Origin: Nostocales cyanobacterium LEGE 11386
GTDB taxonomy: Bacteria; Cyanobacteriota; Cyanobacteriia; Cyanobacteriales; Nostocaceae
Length of the DNA stretch: 64,000 bases
Assembly: GCA_015207155.1 (NCBI GenBank)
Contig: JADEXK010000006.1
Location: forward strand, 1-64,000
Direction: 5' to 3'
Position 1 is the first letter of the stretch; each line of letters starts with the position of its first letter. A program made the position numbers and the translations under genes. Shown in pieces: positions 38,890 through 47,757 of the stretch. The notes under the pieces are model-generated. The model saw only the letters and a list, made by a program, of their open reading frames with translations. It was not told where the DNA came from and made no database searches.

Positions 38890-39528
38890 TCAATTAGATA
38901 TCTGCGTTTTCTGGCGTGACTTGTGCAACATCCCCACGCCATAACCCAGCATGATGAATGAACCCAAAAGAGTTACAGGTTCATTGACAGGTTGGGGAGT
39001 TATTTGACTTACTATCAATTGCGATTCTTCAGTAACATCAAATACATCTACAACACCAATGCCAAGGACGTAATCTCCAGCAGTGAGAAATGTATAACTG
39101 AAAGGCGCATTGACCAAAGGGATCACAGAATTGTTAATTGTCACAAAGGCGCTATCAACAGGGTCTTTGATTGCAAAGTTCCAGTTGAAACTAAAAACAT
39201 CACCAGCCTGTACATTTGTAAAAGTTTGCTTGATGGCAGAACCTTGAACAGCAAAAGCATCTACAGCGTTGAGCAGACTATCAGCAGGTATGCTCAAAAA
39301 TTCTTCTAGACTATCGGCACCACCACCAGTAGGAGCATTACTCAAATCAGTGCCTGATTTAAGTATTACTTGATTTGATGTTGTGGTGACATCTCCAATT
39401 CTTTCCCAAGTACTGAAATCAAGGTTGAGAATTGCTGCATAGCTGGGGTTAGCTAAAGCCAAACTGCTCAAACTTAATAAGCTGACAGTGCTGGCGGTGA
39501 GAACTGAATGTTTGATTTTTGTCAACAT
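38890..39528 (-). CDS. PEP-CTERM-like exported protein
   Basis: A 212-residue protein with a Sec signal peptide (KIKHSVLTASTVSLLSLSSLALA, likely cleavage after SYA) and a C-terminal sorting-like segment: NEP then TLLGSFIMLGYGVGML and basic HKSRQK. That matches the PEP-CTERM layout with Asn-Glu-Pro in place of Pro-Glu-Pro. The mature beta-rich region (FSFNWNFAIKD, YVLGIGVVDV) is typical of this group. It would be exported by Sec and possibly anchored or cleaved by an exosortase. It lies inside the run of phosphohydrolase genes, 125 bases upstream of the 3100-residue protein gene; its link to that function is unknown. Confidence 0.78.
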   Translation of the reverse strand: MLTKIKHSVLTASTVSLLSLSSLALANPSYAAILNLDFSTWERIGDVTTTSNQVILKSGTDLSNAPTGGGADSLEEFLSIPADSLLNAVDAFAVQGSAIKQTFTNVQAGDVFSFNWNFAIKDPVDSAFVTINNSVIPLVNAPFSYTFLTAGDYVLGIGVVDVFDVTEESQLIVSQITPQPVNEPVTLLGSFIMLGYGVGMLHKSRQKTQISN

Positions 39529-39733
39529 AAGGTGGGGAAGGTGGGGAGTGATATACTCTCTGAGCGCTACAAAATTAGGCTTTGCAGAGATTTTGCTGGT
39601 TTTGTGGGATGGGCAGCGTTCGACTGAGCGCTCACGCCGAAGTCTTGGCCATCCCTTGTATTTTCAGGCGGGCAAGATGCCCACCCTACAAGAGTCATCC
39701 TTTGATTCAGCAACGCCCAAAATTACTTGGTGA

Positions 39734-39753
39734 CCTTTGCGGTATGCGCTACG
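39734..39753. repeat. 20-bp dispersed repeat, inverted copy at 6542
   Basis: CCTTTGCGGTATGCGCTACG, the exact reverse complement of 6542-6561. The spacer 39529-39788 around it also holds GGGCAAGATGCCCACCC-type and AGCGCTCACGCCGAAG-type repeats common in Nostoc genomes and no gene. Confidence 0.6.
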
Positions 39754-39788
39754 CGAAGCAAAAAAGACTACTTAACCCAGCAACGCAA

Positions 39789-42700
39789 CTAGAACACAAA
39801 GTTGTAAATACTATTCAATGAATCTACGGTGATGTTGTCGAAATTAATAAACGGTCGGAAAATTGCATCGCCACTTGGGCCATCACGGTCAAGTTCTAAA
39901 ACAGCACTATTGGGACTACTACCTTGGACTAACCGGATGTAACCATCGGTGATCGCATCGCTGCCGTTATACCCACCAGGAACTAAACTATCGAGTAACT
40001 CGGTTAAGATAACTTTGTCGCTACCCGGTGTAAAATCAACGATGGTATGACCTACATCACTAATTCTGGTGTAAACAAACTGGTCGTTACCTTCACCACC
40101 TGCGATCGTTTTTCTGCCAGGGCCACCCACAATCACATCGTTGCCAGAAGTGCCTGTAATATCTCTGCGACCAGGACGGGTATTAATCACATTATCGACA
40201 CTGTACAAATTCAGCCCAATAATCACTGGATCGTGGTCGGAAGAACGGAAAGCATCAGGACTGAATAAACTTTCTACCTGTCCTGGTGACTTGAAGTTGA
40301 TGTTGTAGTCCAGAACATTGGGTTCATCGGCGTTGATGTGCCACTTGGCAGCACCCGTAACTTGAGCTGCTAAACTGCCATTGGCTAGGACATGATCTAA
40401 GGAACCCCACTGCCCATTAAAAACAAAGGAGTAACTACTATTGGCTATTTGGTTTTGATATCCAGCAATTTCCAAAGCTCTAATGGGATCTTCTTGGGCA
40501 TAGGCGTTAATGTCACCCATAATCAAGTAATCAGGGTCATTAATACCTGTGGGATTAGTAGCTAACCAAGCTGCTAAATCTTGGGAAGCTCGAGTCCGGG
40601 TACCATTGGAAAGACCTTGACCATCGCCAATATCTGCATCACCTTCATTTCCAGAACTGGAACCTTTGGACTTGAAGTGATTGACAACTGCGGTAAATTC
40701 TTCACCACTGGAGTTTTCTTGGAATGTCTGCGCTAGGGGTTTACGGTTATCATCATCAAATGCCCCTTGACCAAAGCCATCGGGGACTGTGGCAGCTATA
40801 CCAACGGGGGTAACATTACCGGGTTTGTAGATAAAGCCAACGGCGATCGCATCAGTACCTAATTGGGGCAGACCTGGGTCTATTAGAGCATAAGTACCAG
40901 CGCCAGCAACGGCATTTAAGCCGTTAACTAAATCCTGAATCGCACTATTAGGCCCATAGCCATCGTTCTCAATCTCGATTAATCCGAGAACATCTGCATC
41001 TATACCCAGGATGGCTTGAATAATTTTGTCGCGTTGTCGATTGAACTCAAATAAGTTATCAGCGCCTCTAGGTGTGGGGAAGCCACCACCCAGACCATCG
41101 CCGTTAAAGTAGTTGAGGACGTTGAAGCTAGCAACTTTGAGCGTACCACCGACATCTGGCGCTATCTCTGGGCGCGGATTTGCGGGGATAAAGTTTGCGG
41201 GATCTACTGGCTGGATACGATAATCACCAAAGCGAGCATCTAAAATGCCTGATAAGCCGATAACTGTGTCACCACCGCGCAGCGTATTTTCTGCGCTTAA
41301 AGGTTCACCACTGCGACCATGAATTATTGGGTCGGGGTTTTGAATACCTTGGCCGTCATCTAAGATAATCCGGCGCTTGGCAATTTCTGCTTGATAAGCG
41401 GTATTACCACTGATACTAGGCGCGTTGAATTGGGTATATTGCTCTAATCTGCCATCGGTTCCTGGCTGGTTAGTGTCACCATCGGAGGATAAAACAACTT
41501 GCCCAAATCGTCCTAGTTGGAAATGCTCAGTTACTGTTAATGTTTGGGGAATAACGACGCGCATCCCTTCAACGGCTTCTAGGTCGTTAATATCTACTAA
41601 GGGGAAAGTGAGGACTGTGGCTGCGGGTAAGGGATTATTCTCACTGACTAGAGTGACATTTGTCAGGTTTCTCAGTTGCGTTAGACTGCTACCACCACTA
41701 GCAAATTCACTGACTTCACCAGTGATTAGTACCTTGTCACCAACTTTGACATCTACCCCGAAATTGTCATCAAAGACAAAAATACCTTCTGAAGTTAAAG
41801 GATTATCATCTGCATCTGCGTCTTCTTCTTGGACGTAGAAGCCGCGCAGATTTTGCACACCGCCAGCCGCTTGGAAGTCACCAACGACAATACCTTCAAT
41901 CGTTTTGAAACTACCAAGGAAATTTGCGATCGCTCCACTACCCTGAATTTCATGAATCTTGGTAATCTCAGTTATTACATTATTGTCAGTAATGGTGGCA
42001 ATAATTGAGGGAATATTCAGCGCGTCATATGTCACATCACTGCTAGTTACCGTGTGGCTAATGGTACTAGAATGTGTACCTTCAACGACATCATCATCAA
42101 TGGCAATTACTGTGACTGTTTGCGGTACGTCCCAATTATCTGGTGTAAAGACGACTGTGGTTGGTGTAGTCGTTGTCTGGTCATCGGGAAAAATATTGAT
42201 GGAGACATTGGCTGTGGGTTGAGTATTCAGAACTAAGGTGTAAGTATCTGTTTCACCCCCCTCTGTGACATTGGTACTACCACCAGATTCAATTAAGGTA
42301 ATCCCAGGTAATGCGGTGGTGGAAACTTGCAAATCATCAATTGCCAATCCATGATCACTCCCAGGATTGTCTATATCTGTCCAACGCAACCAAATTTCTT
42401 CTCCTGGTGCTAGGGATAAACCAGTGAGAGTATCAGAAACGTTGGCTCGGTTGGTGTTAGTATTACCATTTAAAGCACCAGCTGTGCTGGTAGCAATTGG
42501 ACCTAAAAAGTCCAGGGAATCAACATCAACCCAAGTACCAGAAGTTAAGTCAGTGGCTCCAATTTGATAAGCAAAATCTAGTTGATGTTGGGTTGTATTT
42601 CCGCCATTACGCCATTGTTCACCGATGTAACTCACCCCAAGAGTGTTGATAACGGCGTTGGTATCGTTAAAGAAGCGCACTCCGTAGTGAATTGTGCCAG

Positions 42701-43568
42701 TACTACCGGATGCCACGGAACCCAAGGCTCTGTCAGCGTCTCCTGTGGCACCAAAGCTGTAGAGACTACCAGTATTACTACTGCCAGTACCAGCATTGAT
42801 TGTAGGACGGGTAGCATACCAACCAGGGATAGTTACGGTATCTTCCCAAGGTTGACCAGTTCCGGAACTAATTAGACTGTTGAAGTCTTGGAAGTATGGA
42901 TTACTCAGGGAAATAACACCCGGAGGTAAGGTCGTTATTACTGGTACGGAAACCTGTAAATCATCAATTGCCAACCCATGATCTGTACCAGAATCGTTGA
43001 TATCTTCCCAGCGCAACCATATTTCTTCTCCGGGTGCTAAAGAGAAGTCTGTGATAGTATCTGCAAGGCTGACTCGGTTAGTACTAGCATTGCCATCTAA
43101 AGCACCGGCTGAACTGGTAGCGATGGGCCCTGTAAAGTCGAGGGAATTAAAGTCAATCCAAGTGCCAGAAGTTAAGTCAGTGGCTCCAATTTGGTAAGCA
43201 AAGTCTAGTTTTTGTTGAGTTGTATTTCCCCCGTTACGCCATTGTTCACCGATGTAACTGACTAAGAGAGCCGAGATAGTAGTGTCAGTATCGTTAAAGA
43301 AGCGCGCTCCGTAGTAAATTGTACCAGTAGTATTAGAAGCTACGGAACCCAAGGCTCTTTCAGTGTCTCCTGTGGCACCGAAGCTGTAAAGACTACCAGT
43401 ATTACTACTGCCAGTACCAGCATTGATTGTGGAACGGTTAGCATACCAACCAGGGATAGTTACGGTATCCTCCCAAGGTTGACCAGTACCAGAATTAATC
43501 AGATCATTAAAGTCTTGGAAGTAGAGATTTTTCAGGGAAATTACCCCTGGTGGTAGAGTTGTCGCCAT
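39789..43568 (-). CDS. ExeM/NucH-type extracellular endonuclease with RTX tail
   Basis: About 1259 residues. Two tandem ~205-residue repeats fill 1-420 (each with FQDFN, GQPWEDTVTIPGWYA and DHGLAIDDLQVS), a Calx-beta-like domain about 423-530, and an OB-fold region from about 536. The nuclease domain starts near 809 (LKVASFNVLNYFNGDG, LGLIEIENDGYG, VVNHFKSKGS, LIMGDINAYAQEDP, SSDHDPVIIGL). The end is an RTX-type target region (GTSGNDVIVGG, GGEGNDQFVY, IVDFTPGSDKVIL). I chose ATG 43568 (MATTLPPG) because the longer frame to 43679 adds residues unlike the repeat start. No signal peptide. It would degrade extracellular DNA or RNA for phosphate and is 138 bases downstream of the 5'-nucleotidase gene. 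Confidence 0.88.
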   Translation of the reverse strand: MATTLPPGVISLKNLYFQDFNDLINSGTGQPWEDTVTIPGWYANRSTINAGTGSSNTGSLYSFGATGDTERALGSVASNTTGTIYYGARFFNDTDTTISALLVSYIGEQWRNGGNTTQQKLDFAYQIGATDLTSGTWIDFNSLDFTGPIATSSAGALDGNASTNRVSLADTITDFSLAPGEEIWLRWEDINDSGTDHGLAIDDLQVSVPVITTLPPGVISLSNPYFQDFNSLISSGTGQPWEDTVTIPGWYATRPTINAGTGSSNTGSLYSFGATGDADRALGSVASGSTGTIHYGVRFFNDTNAVINTLGVSYIGEQWRNGGNTTQHQLDFAYQIGATDLTSGTWVDVDSLDFLGPIATSTAGALNGNTNTNRANVSDTLTGLSLAPGEEIWLRWTDIDNPGSDHGLAIDDLQVSTTALPGITLIESGGSTNVTEGGETDTYTLVLNTQPTANVSINIFPDDQTTTTPTTVVFTPDNWDVPQTVTVIAIDDDVVEGTHSSTISHTVTSSDVTYDALNIPSIIATITDNNVITEITKIHEIQGSGAIANFLGSFKTIEGIVVGDFQAAGGVQNLRGFYVQEEDADADDNPLTSEGIFVFDDNFGVDVKVGDKVLITGEVSEFASGGSSLTQLRNLTNVTLVSENNPLPAATVLTFPLVDINDLEAVEGMRVVIPQTLTVTEHFQLGRFGQVVLSSDGDTNQPGTDGRLEQYTQFNAPSISGNTAYQAEIAKRRIILDDGQGIQNPDPIIHGRSGEPLSAENTLRGGDTVIGLSGILDARFGDYRIQPVDPANFIPANPRPEIAPDVGGTLKVASFNVLNYFNGDGLGGGFPTPRGADNLFEFNRQRDKIIQAILGIDADVLGLIEIENDGYGPNSAIQDLVNGLNAVAGAGTYALIDPGLPQLGTDAIAVGFIYKPGNVTPVGIAATVPDGFGQGAFDDDNRKPLAQTFQENSSGEEFTAVVNHFKSKGSSSGNEGDADIGDGQGLSNGTRTRASQDLAAWLATNPTGINDPDYLIMGDINAYAQEDPIRALEIAGYQNQIANSSYSFVFNGQWGSLDHVLANGSLAAQVTGAAKWHINADEPNVLDYNINFKSPGQVESLFSPDAFRSSDHDPVIIGLNLYSVDNVINTRPGRRDITGTSGNDVIVGGPGRKTIAGGEGNDQFVYTRISDVGHTIVDFTPGSDKVILTELLDSLVPGGYNGSDAITDGYIRLVQGSSPNSAVLELDRDGPSGDAIFRPFINFDNITVDSLNSIYNFVF
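42310..43565. repeat. Two tandem coding repeats of about 620-630 bp
   Basis: The 5' third of the nuclease gene consists of two direct repeats, roughly 42310-42937 and 42940-43565, that are very similar at DNA level (for example CACTACCAGTATTACTACTG-like segments near 42765 and 43395). Recent duplication or gene conversion is likely. Confidence 0.8.
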
Positions 43569-43706
43569 AAATTCTTTACCAGTGTTTAGAGAGGTGGAAA
43601 ATGCCAATTTCAGGAGGCTGCCAAATCCAAAAAAATCCCAAATTTCTTGTGTGGGATAAGCAGGATGCCTACACCACAAGAGGTCTAATTTATTTCTGGA
43701 AAATCC

Positions 43707-46700
43707 CTAAAGTCCGGGAATGCTCAAATTAACGCGAACAATTATGTCGTTGTAATCTAAGTCACCACCACCGGGTAGGTCTTCAAAGCCAAAGGTGTTA
43801 TCACCTAGTAAGCGGATATGATCAACCCCACCAGGGTTTGCCCCTAAGTAAGGAAAGTAAACTTGGCTGGTTTGTCCGTTGAGAACTTGGTCTACGGTAC
43901 CGTTGCTAATAATGAAAGGTGCAAATATGCTTCCTCCGGTTAGCTGTCCTGTGAAGTTGGCAGTTCCTTGGTTAGCAACTCGCAAATCGATACCAGGAAC
44001 CCGACCTCTGACGGCGGCTTGAACATAACCAGCTTGTCCAGGGAGAATGTCGGCACTACCATCGCCGTTAACGTCAATACCGCCTTCGGGATTGACAACT
44101 TGATAAAAACCGACCAAGTTGTCAAAAGCAGCTTCGCGGTTGACTGTAAATTCTGCCCTGACTTCTATACCTGCTAAACCCCGCAAATCAATTAGTTCTC
44201 TTTCTTGCTGTCCTTGGAGTCTAGTTCCTAGGGTGTTGGTTTGGTTGGTGTTTTCAACGGTGACAACTAAGTTGTTGAAGGCTGGGTTATTTTGCTGATC
44301 TCGCCAAGCAAGTTGGAAGGTATCGCTACCTAAATCGCTTACTTGTGCGGCATTCCCATTATTTGTACCGAAAAATACATTGGCATTCTGCCCGGCTATC
44401 ACTGCGTCTGTAGTGGCATTTTCTACTAAGTAAAACACCAGACGAGAATTATTACTCAATCCTGTTAAGGTGCGAGACAGTTGGCTAGGGTCATAACCAT
44501 CAGGATTATTAGCGATCGCTGAAAATATCACTCGCCCACGACTTAAGGCTGCTTGCAGGTAACCTTGTTCTCCTGGGGCTATACCATTGACGCGGTTTTG
44601 CTGATCATCAACGATGAACACACCAATTTCATTCACCCTAGTGCTGTTGACGGCATCAATGGTGATGCGGATATTAGCGTTGTTGTTGACTGTAAAGCTG
44701 TTGTCAGCATTACGCCTGGTACTAGCATCTGCCAGGTTAATGGTTCTGGGGTTATCCGGTCGGAAGCCTTCATCAGCAATACTAAAGCGGGTTTCACCAA
44801 AGATTGCTTGCAGATACTCAGCTAAAGCATCTTGTTCTGAACCTGCGGGGGCAAAATCAAAAGCCCCACCTGGCAGATCCAAGGGGGCATCGATTATACC
44901 ATTACCATTAACATCAGTGGTTTCACCCCGGAAGTCTAAGCGATTGGCAAGGGCGGCGTTATCTTGCACAAACCGGGGGAAGGGATAGCCGTCGCCACCT
45001 AAACCTGGTGCTGTGGATGATATTGCTGTGCCGGCGAGGAAGTTTAATGTCACTAGGCGGAAGGTGCGGTTAGGGTCGCCAATTAACTGACCATCCTGTA
45101 CAACCACATCCAAAGGTGAACCATCTTCGTTGACTACAGTTAAACTCCGGACGCGATCGCCTTGTTGGGTAATATCTCCGTTATTATCAAAGGCGATCGC
45201 GCTTCTGGTGGGATCAAAACTAAAGTTAACACCACTAACTTGCGGAAACTGTCCGGGTGTGCGTCCAGGGGCTGTAGCTGCAACTCCATGTTCCAATAAC
45301 CACTTTAACTGCTGGGCAGTGACTGTGATTAAACTCAAACCATTATTAAACCGGAGAGAGTTCTCCACATCTAATTGGGAAACATCGCCAGTTTGTTTAT
45401 TTGGTGCTAAAACACTGGGTTGAGTCGGTAGTCTAGCTGCACCAGAGGCATCAACTGCACCACCAGATCCATCAATTGCGCCGATGCTATCACGAATACC
45501 ACCGCCATTTTTTAAGGAAATGACTACTGTCGGGTCAATTTGTCGGGCTTGCCACAAGTTAGCATCTGCTGTTAAATTCCCAAAGTTAGTTTCTCTGGTA
45601 CGAACATCATTACGTATCCCGTTGAGGAAAACACTCGCTCCACCTACAATTAAGTTATCTCGAGTAGCGATAACATTGCGGATACCTGTAGTAATATCTA
45701 CTATGTTTTGGTGTTGTGCGTTGGCGGCAGCATTTGTAAAAGTAGTAATATTGCCAGCAGCATCGAAATCGGCAATCCCAAATACCCGATCCACTCCAGC
45801 TTGGTCAGTAGCATAAGCCCCATTAATTAGGGGATTGAGTGAGTCAAGTTGAATGATGCCATTTTCGTCAAAAGTCGCTACTAAGCGTCCGACATACTTA
45901 TAATTAGCTTCTGTATTAACTACTAATACAGGTTGATTATCGGCGGCAGTTCTCACAATTGGGTAAATGTCTCCGGCAGTATCACCAGCTCGCAGGAGAT
46001 CATTTTCATCAGCCAATATGGTATGGGAACCACCGGCAATGATGACATCTACATCTGTTAATCTTGGGGTTAATTGGTCAACATCAATATCTAATTGCTG
46101 TAAGTGTGTCAGCAAAACAATTTTATTGATACCCTCTGCCGTTAATATATCAACTTGGCTTTGAATGATTGCTGCTAATGTGTCAAAATCAACAGGATTT
46201 TCAGGAGCAACACCTAAACGACCAGGGTTAGAAATTACTGGTAATAAAGGTGTGGTAGCTCCCACAATGCCAATTACTTGGTCATCTTCAGTATCCAAAA
46301 TCCCATCATTGCCAGGCAACGTAATGACTGTACTTCTGGCAATTTGTCTGGGGATAGTGCTGGCTTCTGCTGTATCTTGATTTGCTGCTAAATCTTGAGT
46401 TCCCAAGCCCCCATCAGGATTTGTGGAGCTGGCTATCTCTGGAGTAAAGTCTATGTTGGCACTTAAGTAAGGAAAATTGGTTCCCGGATTTCCACCACCC
46501 GCGCGGAGAATATCCCGGACTTGTCTGACACCCAGGTCAAATTCATGGTTTCCCAAAACAGAAGCCTGAATCCCCAGGGCATTCATGATACCAATATCAC
46601 CACGTCCAATCACTGGGGCGGAAGAGCTTCCCAAACCTCCTAAACCATTGAGGCTGGTATCGCTAGAGGCATTTAAAAATACTCCAGGAATAAAGTTATC

Positions 46701-46892
46701 CCCAGAAGAAAGAGTTAAAGTATTTGCTAATACATTATCGCTGACCCCAAAAGTTGTTGTATCTGTATTCGTCCGTAGGCGATTAATAACTGCCGAAAAA
46801 CGCACAGCATCAGAGGTCTGAGGAGTAGTCCCCGCAGCATCGATGCCACCTTCAAAATCGGAAGCGTGAAGAATCTGGAGTGTAAATGTCAT
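43707..46892 (-). CDS. 5'-nucleotidase/metallophosphatase with tandem DUF4114 tail
   Basis: A 1061-residue protein. Residues 1-360 are a calcineurin-like metallophosphatase of the UshA/CpdB class (LQILHASDFEGG, LGNHEFDLGVRQ, VLLTHLQQLDID, IIAGGSHTIL). About 400-700 is the 5'-nucleotidase C-terminal domain (NFGNLTADANLW, SLKNGGGIRDS, LRFNNGLSLITVT). Unit A (about 750-890) and unit B (about 908-1061) of the shared DUF4114 tail follow, ending FGFEDLPGGGDLDYNDIIV. The first metal motif reads DFE where DxH is usual. No signal peptide. Expected activity: phosphate release from nucleotides or cyclic nucleotides outside the cell. A three-repeat Pho-box-like site lies 146-175 bases upstream. Confidence 0.9.
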   Translation of the reverse strand: MTFTLQILHASDFEGGIDAAGTTPQTSDAVRFSAVINRLRTNTDTTTFGVSDNVLANTLTLSSGDNFIPGVFLNASSDTSLNGLGGLGSSSAPVIGRGDIGIMNALGIQASVLGNHEFDLGVRQVRDILRAGGGNPGTNFPYLSANIDFTPEIASSTNPDGGLGTQDLAANQDTAEASTIPRQIARSTVITLPGNDGILDTEDDQVIGIVGATTPLLPVISNPGRLGVAPENPVDFDTLAAIIQSQVDILTAEGINKIVLLTHLQQLDIDVDQLTPRLTDVDVIIAGGSHTILADENDLLRAGDTAGDIYPIVRTAADNQPVLVVNTEANYKYVGRLVATFDENGIIQLDSLNPLINGAYATDQAGVDRVFGIADFDAAGNITTFTNAAANAQHQNIVDITTGIRNVIATRDNLIVGGASVFLNGIRNDVRTRETNFGNLTADANLWQARQIDPTVVISLKNGGGIRDSIGAIDGSGGAVDASGAARLPTQPSVLAPNKQTGDVSQLDVENSLRFNNGLSLITVTAQQLKWLLEHGVAATAPGRTPGQFPQVSGVNFSFDPTRSAIAFDNNGDITQQGDRVRSLTVVNEDGSPLDVVVQDGQLIGDPNRTFRLVTLNFLAGTAISSTAPGLGGDGYPFPRFVQDNAALANRLDFRGETTDVNGNGIIDAPLDLPGGAFDFAPAGSEQDALAEYLQAIFGETRFSIADEGFRPDNPRTINLADASTRRNADNSFTVNNNANIRITIDAVNSTRVNEIGVFIVDDQQNRVNGIAPGEQGYLQAALSRGRVIFSAIANNPDGYDPSQLSRTLTGLSNNSRLVFYLVENATTDAVIAGQNANVFFGTNNGNAAQVSDLGSDTFQLAWRDQQNNPAFNNLVVTVENTNQTNTLGTRLQGQQERELIDLRGLAGIEVRAEFTVNREAAFDNLVGFYQVVNPEGGIDVNGDGSADILPGQAGYVQAAVRGRVPGIDLRVANQGTANFTGQLTGGSIFAPFIISNGTVDQVLNGQTSQVYFPYLGANPGGVDHIRLLGDNTFGFEDLPGGGDLDYNDIIVRVNLSIPGL

Positions 46893-47023
46893 TTTTCTGG
46901 GAAGTAAAATGACTGCAACTGCATAGATGCACTTAGCAGCCGGAGCGCATGATAGATCCAGGTATGTACCAGAAAATGGTTACATACCTGATTAATCAGT
47001 ATTAATTCGGATATAGTGCTCTC

Positions 47024-47067
47024 AAAATATCCCAGTTAGATTAAGAAACAGCTAGCAAAAGGTTAAA
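47024..47067 (-). promoter_or_regulatory. Three-repeat Pho box and -10-like hexamer before the 5'-nucleotidase gene
   Basis: On the minus strand, reading from 47067: TTTAACCT, then GCTAGCTG, then CTTAATCT (to 47038), each separated by TTT, giving the exact 11-base period of PhoB sites. The outer two match the cyanobacterial consensus PyTTAAPyPyT; the middle one is degenerate. Eight bases downstream is TATTTT (47024-47029) as a possible -10 hexamer. Confidence 0.65.
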
Positions 47068-47100
47068 ACAACAAATTGTTACAGGTACAGGACTAAATAA

Positions 47101-47253
47101 ACGTGAGTTCGACCACTATCAAAAACCCCTCTCCAAACCTCTCCCCTGGGAGGAGACAGGCTTTGAAACCTTGATTTTTAGTTCAAAACCAGGGATATTT
47201 TTGCCCCTCTCCGACACGGAGAGGGGTTGGGGTGAGGTTCATCGAATTCACGT
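47101..47253. mobile_element. 153-bp MITE-like element with 7-bp target duplication
   Basis: The element begins ACGTGAGTTCGA and ends TCGAATTCACGT, which are 12-base terminal inverted repeats with one mismatch. It is flanked on both sides by TAAATAA (47094-47100 and 47254-47260). Inside are runs of CCCCTCTCC type and a perfect hairpin at 47204-47226 (CCCCTCTCC, loop GACAC, GGAGAGGGG). It encodes no protein. A partial end-like sequence GAACTCACGT also lies at 47392-47401. Confidence 0.7.
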
Positions 47254-47593
47254 TAAATAATACCAATTCAAAATTCAAAATTAAGACAGCCAGACTTCAA
47301 AGGGCGACAATCATCCCTAAAGCAAGCCAGATAATTGATATTTACCTAAAAGATTTGCCTGCTCTACTTCCTGACATTTTTTAGTTTTGTTGAACTCACG
47401 TTTAGCTTACTTCTCACCATTACTGAATTCAATAAGTCTTAGGAGTATTGAGTTCCCTGTAAACATCTCTGTAAGATTATGGAAAAACCATGATTACATC
47501 AAAATTTCTAGAAACAATGGCTTTATATAAGTATGTCGGCGGGAATAAATCAAACTATGTGTTTTGCAATGTAAAATAATTGTAATTCAGTTC

Positions 47594-47639
47594 GTAGTAA
47601 GGACTTTAGTCCTTAAATAACGGCTAAGGCCCTTACTAC
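47594..47639. repeat. Palindromic dispersed repeat
   Basis: GTAGTAAGG at the left end pairs with CCTTACTAC at the right, and an inner GGACTTTAGTCC is itself palindromic. A related sequence (GTAGTCAGGACTTTAGTCCT) lies near 59069-59088, so this is a dispersed family. Confidence 0.6.
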
Positions 47640-47757
47640 AAACCTTTAATTATTTACGCCGTCCTACTTAGCAAATGGCAAAATCAAAAAATGTTCAATC
47701 ATCAAACACACCACAGAAGTCAAATTACTTCAGAATTACACAAAATGGGGATTGATT

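Larger units (their letters stand above)
46893..47757. other. Divergent intergenic region with Pho-box-like site and a MITE-like insertion
   Basis: These 865 bases separate the 5'-nucleotidase gene (minus) and the nucleoside phosphorylase gene (plus). They contain a Pho-box-like triple repeat (47038-47067), a 153-bp element with terminal inverted repeats and target duplication (47101-47253), and a second palindromic repeat (47594-47639). I see no gene. Confidence 0.6.

Noticed and set aside
39770..39780. CTTAACCC as a Pho-box half site
   Set aside because: A single unit on the + strand just past the end of a minus-strand gene, with no second repeat at 11 bases.
47101..47401. A longer 301-bp version of the MITE using GAACTCACGT at 47392-47401 as its right end
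   Set aside because: The inverted ends match over ten bases, but no target duplication is present outside them, whereas the 153-bp version has a perfect 7-bp duplication.
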